A DNA stretch of 64,000 nt from an uncultured bacterium. Lineage in GTDB: Bacteria > Verrucomicrobiota > Verrucomicrobiia > CAIQCK01. The DNA is taken from the NCBI GenBank assembly GCA_903870275.1, contig CAIQCK010000119.1:62001-126000 (forward strand). Reading direction: 5' to 3'. This document shows positions 62,641 through 64,000 of the stretch, one piece after another. The position numbers were made by a program, and so were the translations under genes. The first letter of the stretch is position 1. Every line of letters begins with the position of its first letter. The notes under the pieces are model-generated. The model was given only the letters and a program-made list of their open reading frames with translations. It had not been told where the DNA came from and did not search any database.

Positions 62641-64000
62641 ATGAAAACACTCCACCTGTCATCCGGTTCTGCGATCTGCTTATTCACGCTGTCATTCGCA
62701 TTGCTCGCGACCTTACAAGCCGCCGAGCCGGCGACGAATCCCGCTTCACTCCAAGCCCGCCCGTCGCCGGAGTGGCTGACGCGCGGCGTGATGTATCAGG
62801 TCTGGCTGCGCGGGTTCACGCCGGAGGGGACGCTGCGCGCGGCGACGAAGCGTCTGCCGTCGGTGGCGGAACTCGGCGCGAACATCCTCTACCTCGGTCC
62901 CGTCTGCCTCCAGGACGACGACATGCGGCAGGAGTTCTGGAGCAAACGCCAGATGGCTTCGGGCACCAACAATCCGCGGAACCCGTATCGCATCAAGGAC
63001 TACAACCGCGTGGATCCGGAGTATGGCAGCGAGGCCGACCTGCGCGCGTTCGTCGCCACGGCGCACAAGCTCGGCCTGCGCGTGTTGATGGACCTTGTCT
63101 ATTTCCACTGCGGGCCGACGTCGGTGTTGATGAAACACTCCGAGTTCTTCAAACACGATGCTTCGGGAAAAATTTCGACCGGCGAGTGGCACTTTCCCGT
63201 CCTTGATTTCAACAATCCCCAACTTCGCGAGCATCTCTGGGCGAACATGGCGCATTGGGTGAAGGACTTCGACGTGGATGGCTTCCGCTGCGACGTGGCC
63301 GACGCCGTGCCGCTGGATTTCTGGGAGGAAGCCCGCGCGCGGCTCGAACCGCTCAGGCCCGACCTTGTCATGCTCGCCGAGGGCCAGGCAAAGCGCGAGC
63401 AGCTCAAGGCATTCGACCTCAGTTACAGTTTCTCGTGGCTCAACGCGGTCCATGCCGTCTTCAGCCGCGGCGAACCGGCGTCGTCGTTGCGCGCGCTCTG
63501 GCAGAAGATGAGCGACGAGCGTCCGCGCGGCGCGCGGTTCATTCGCTACACGGAGAACCACGACATCGTCAACGACCTGCTGCGCGCGGAAGTGGTCCTC
63601 GGCGAACGCGGCGCGGCGGCCCTGGCCGCCGTCCATTTCACTCTCGACGGCGTGCCGATGCTCTACAACGGCCAGGAGATCGGCGACACGTCGTTGCAGA
63701 GCATCTACGCCCGCTGGCCGGTGCAATGGGAAGCCGCCTGTCTGCCGAAAGCGAAGGCGAAATTTGTGTTCCACCAGAAGCTCTGCCAGTTGCGCCACAC
63801 CGAGCCGGCGCTGACCAGCGGCGAAGTTGTCTGGCTCGACAACGACCAGCCCGACGCCGTGCTTTCGTTCCTCCGCCGCGCCGGCAGCGGGGAGATTGTC
63901 ACCGTCGCAAACCTCTCCAACCGCAAGCTCAAGGTGTCGGTCGAGTTGCCGGGAAAGTTCAACGCGTTGGTGTCCGACGGCGCCAAGCCCGGCGCCGCCG
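62641..64000 (+). CDS. Secreted GH13 alpha-amylase-family enzyme (3' end outside window)
   Basis: The frame is missing from the track because it runs off the window; 453 codons are open from the ATG at 62641. A signal peptide (AICLFTLSFALLATLQAAE) precedes the barrel. GH13 conserved regions are present: I as LRVLMDLVYFHCG, II as VDGFRCDVADA with nucleophile Asp218, III as VMLAEGQA with acid/base Glu247, and IV as YTENHDIVN with Asp308. A C-terminal beta domain follows. It acts on alpha-glucans or trehalose-like sugars in the periplasm, and its products could feed the cytoplasmic phosphorylase encoded at 48280. It starts 28 nt after the clan-A glycosidase gene. Confidence 0.9.
   Translation, partial: MKTLHLSSGSAICLFTLSFALLATLQAAEPATNPASLQARPSPEWLTRGVMYQVWLRGFTPEGTLRAATKRLPSVAELGANILYLGPVCLQDDDMRQEFWSKRQMASGTNNPRNPYRIKDYNRVDPEYGSEADLRAFVATAHKLGLRVLMDLVYFHCGPTSVLMKHSEFFKHDASGKISTGEWHFPVLDFNNPQLREHLWANMAHWVKDFDVDGFRCDVADAVPLDFWEEARARLEPLRPDLVMLAEGQAKREQLKAFDLSYSFSWLNAVHAVFSRGEPASSLRALWQKMSDERPRGARFIRYTENHDIVNDLLRAEVVLGERGAAALAAVHFTLDGVPMLYNGQEIGDTSLQSIYARWPVQWEAACLPKAKAKFVFHQKLCQLRHTEPALTSGEVVWLDNDQPDAVLSFLRRAGSGEIVTVANLSNRKLKVSVELPGKFNALVSDGAKPGAA

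Noticed and set aside
1-64000. CRISPR arrays, tRNA genes, rRNA, complete insertion sequences
   Set aside because: None seen: no regularly spaced identical repeats, no cloverleaf-like segments in the gaps, and no transposase or integrase motifs in the supported genes.

Overview
The window is a gene-dense, high-GC bacterial chromosome segment with no rRNA, tRNA, CRISPR or complete insertion sequence that I can see. The gene mix suggests a Verrucomicrobiota (Pedosphaera/Limisphaera-like) or related PVC-group soil or freshwater organism. It includes secreted sulfatase and glycoside hydrolases, YVTN propellers, a Tat-exported aldo/keto-reductase-like protein, GatCAB, a PilB/PilT cluster, and intergenic inverted repeats of a style common in that group. 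The taxonomy is inferred, not shown.

Layout. 1-10640: secreted catabolic island. A GH38 alpha-mannosidase (minus, cut by the window edge) lies opposite a plus-strand run of YVTN propeller, GHL6-type glycosidase-like protein, M14 peptidase-like protein, exported nitrilase-fold amidase, Tat-exported TIM-barrel protein and iduronate-2-sulfatase-like sulfatase. 10654-21432: mostly housekeeping and transport genes, namely a TIGR01777-type epimerase, a YeiH-type exporter plus 51-aa membrane peptide, a methyltransferase plus Cys-rich peptide, an MgtA-type Mg2+ ATPase, a cysteine desulfurase, a metallophosphoesterase and a fused MEMO1-AMMECR1 protein.

21529-42257: the most coherent system. An eight-gene minus-strand operon (DUF3300, DUF2950, RND adaptor, two tandem RND permeases, outer-membrane factor, DUF4410, DUF3313) is divergent from a giant histidine kinase with eleven PAS domains and a GAF domain, followed by its NarL-type regulator. 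Two related 43-nt elements flank the kinase-regulator pair. The second precedes a leader-like segment with mutually exclusive stems and a possible 29-aa basic peptide. A small conserved protein and a SYLF/Ysc84 lipoprotein-like gene follow, also on the minus strand. I read the whole as a probable envelope-stress or efflux regulon.

43936-53822: ParA and ParB about 6 kb apart on opposite strands, with an exported GW-rich protein, MazG, a repeat-rich non-coding stretch of about 950 bp and an alpha-glucan phosphorylase between them; then gatC-gatA. 53823-59891: gatB, then pilB-pilT-pilB2. 60013-64000: a lower-GC patch with a secreted protein that may be frameshifted, a 47-aa gene missed by the ORF track and translationally coupled to a membrane protein, then a clan-A glycosidase and a secreted GH13 enzyme cut by the window end.

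Non-coding structure is unusually rich: a perfect 50-bp palindrome, a 154-bp nested inverted repeat, further inverted repeats at 53757 and 59926, and several degenerate short tandem tracts in gaps or at gene 3' ends.
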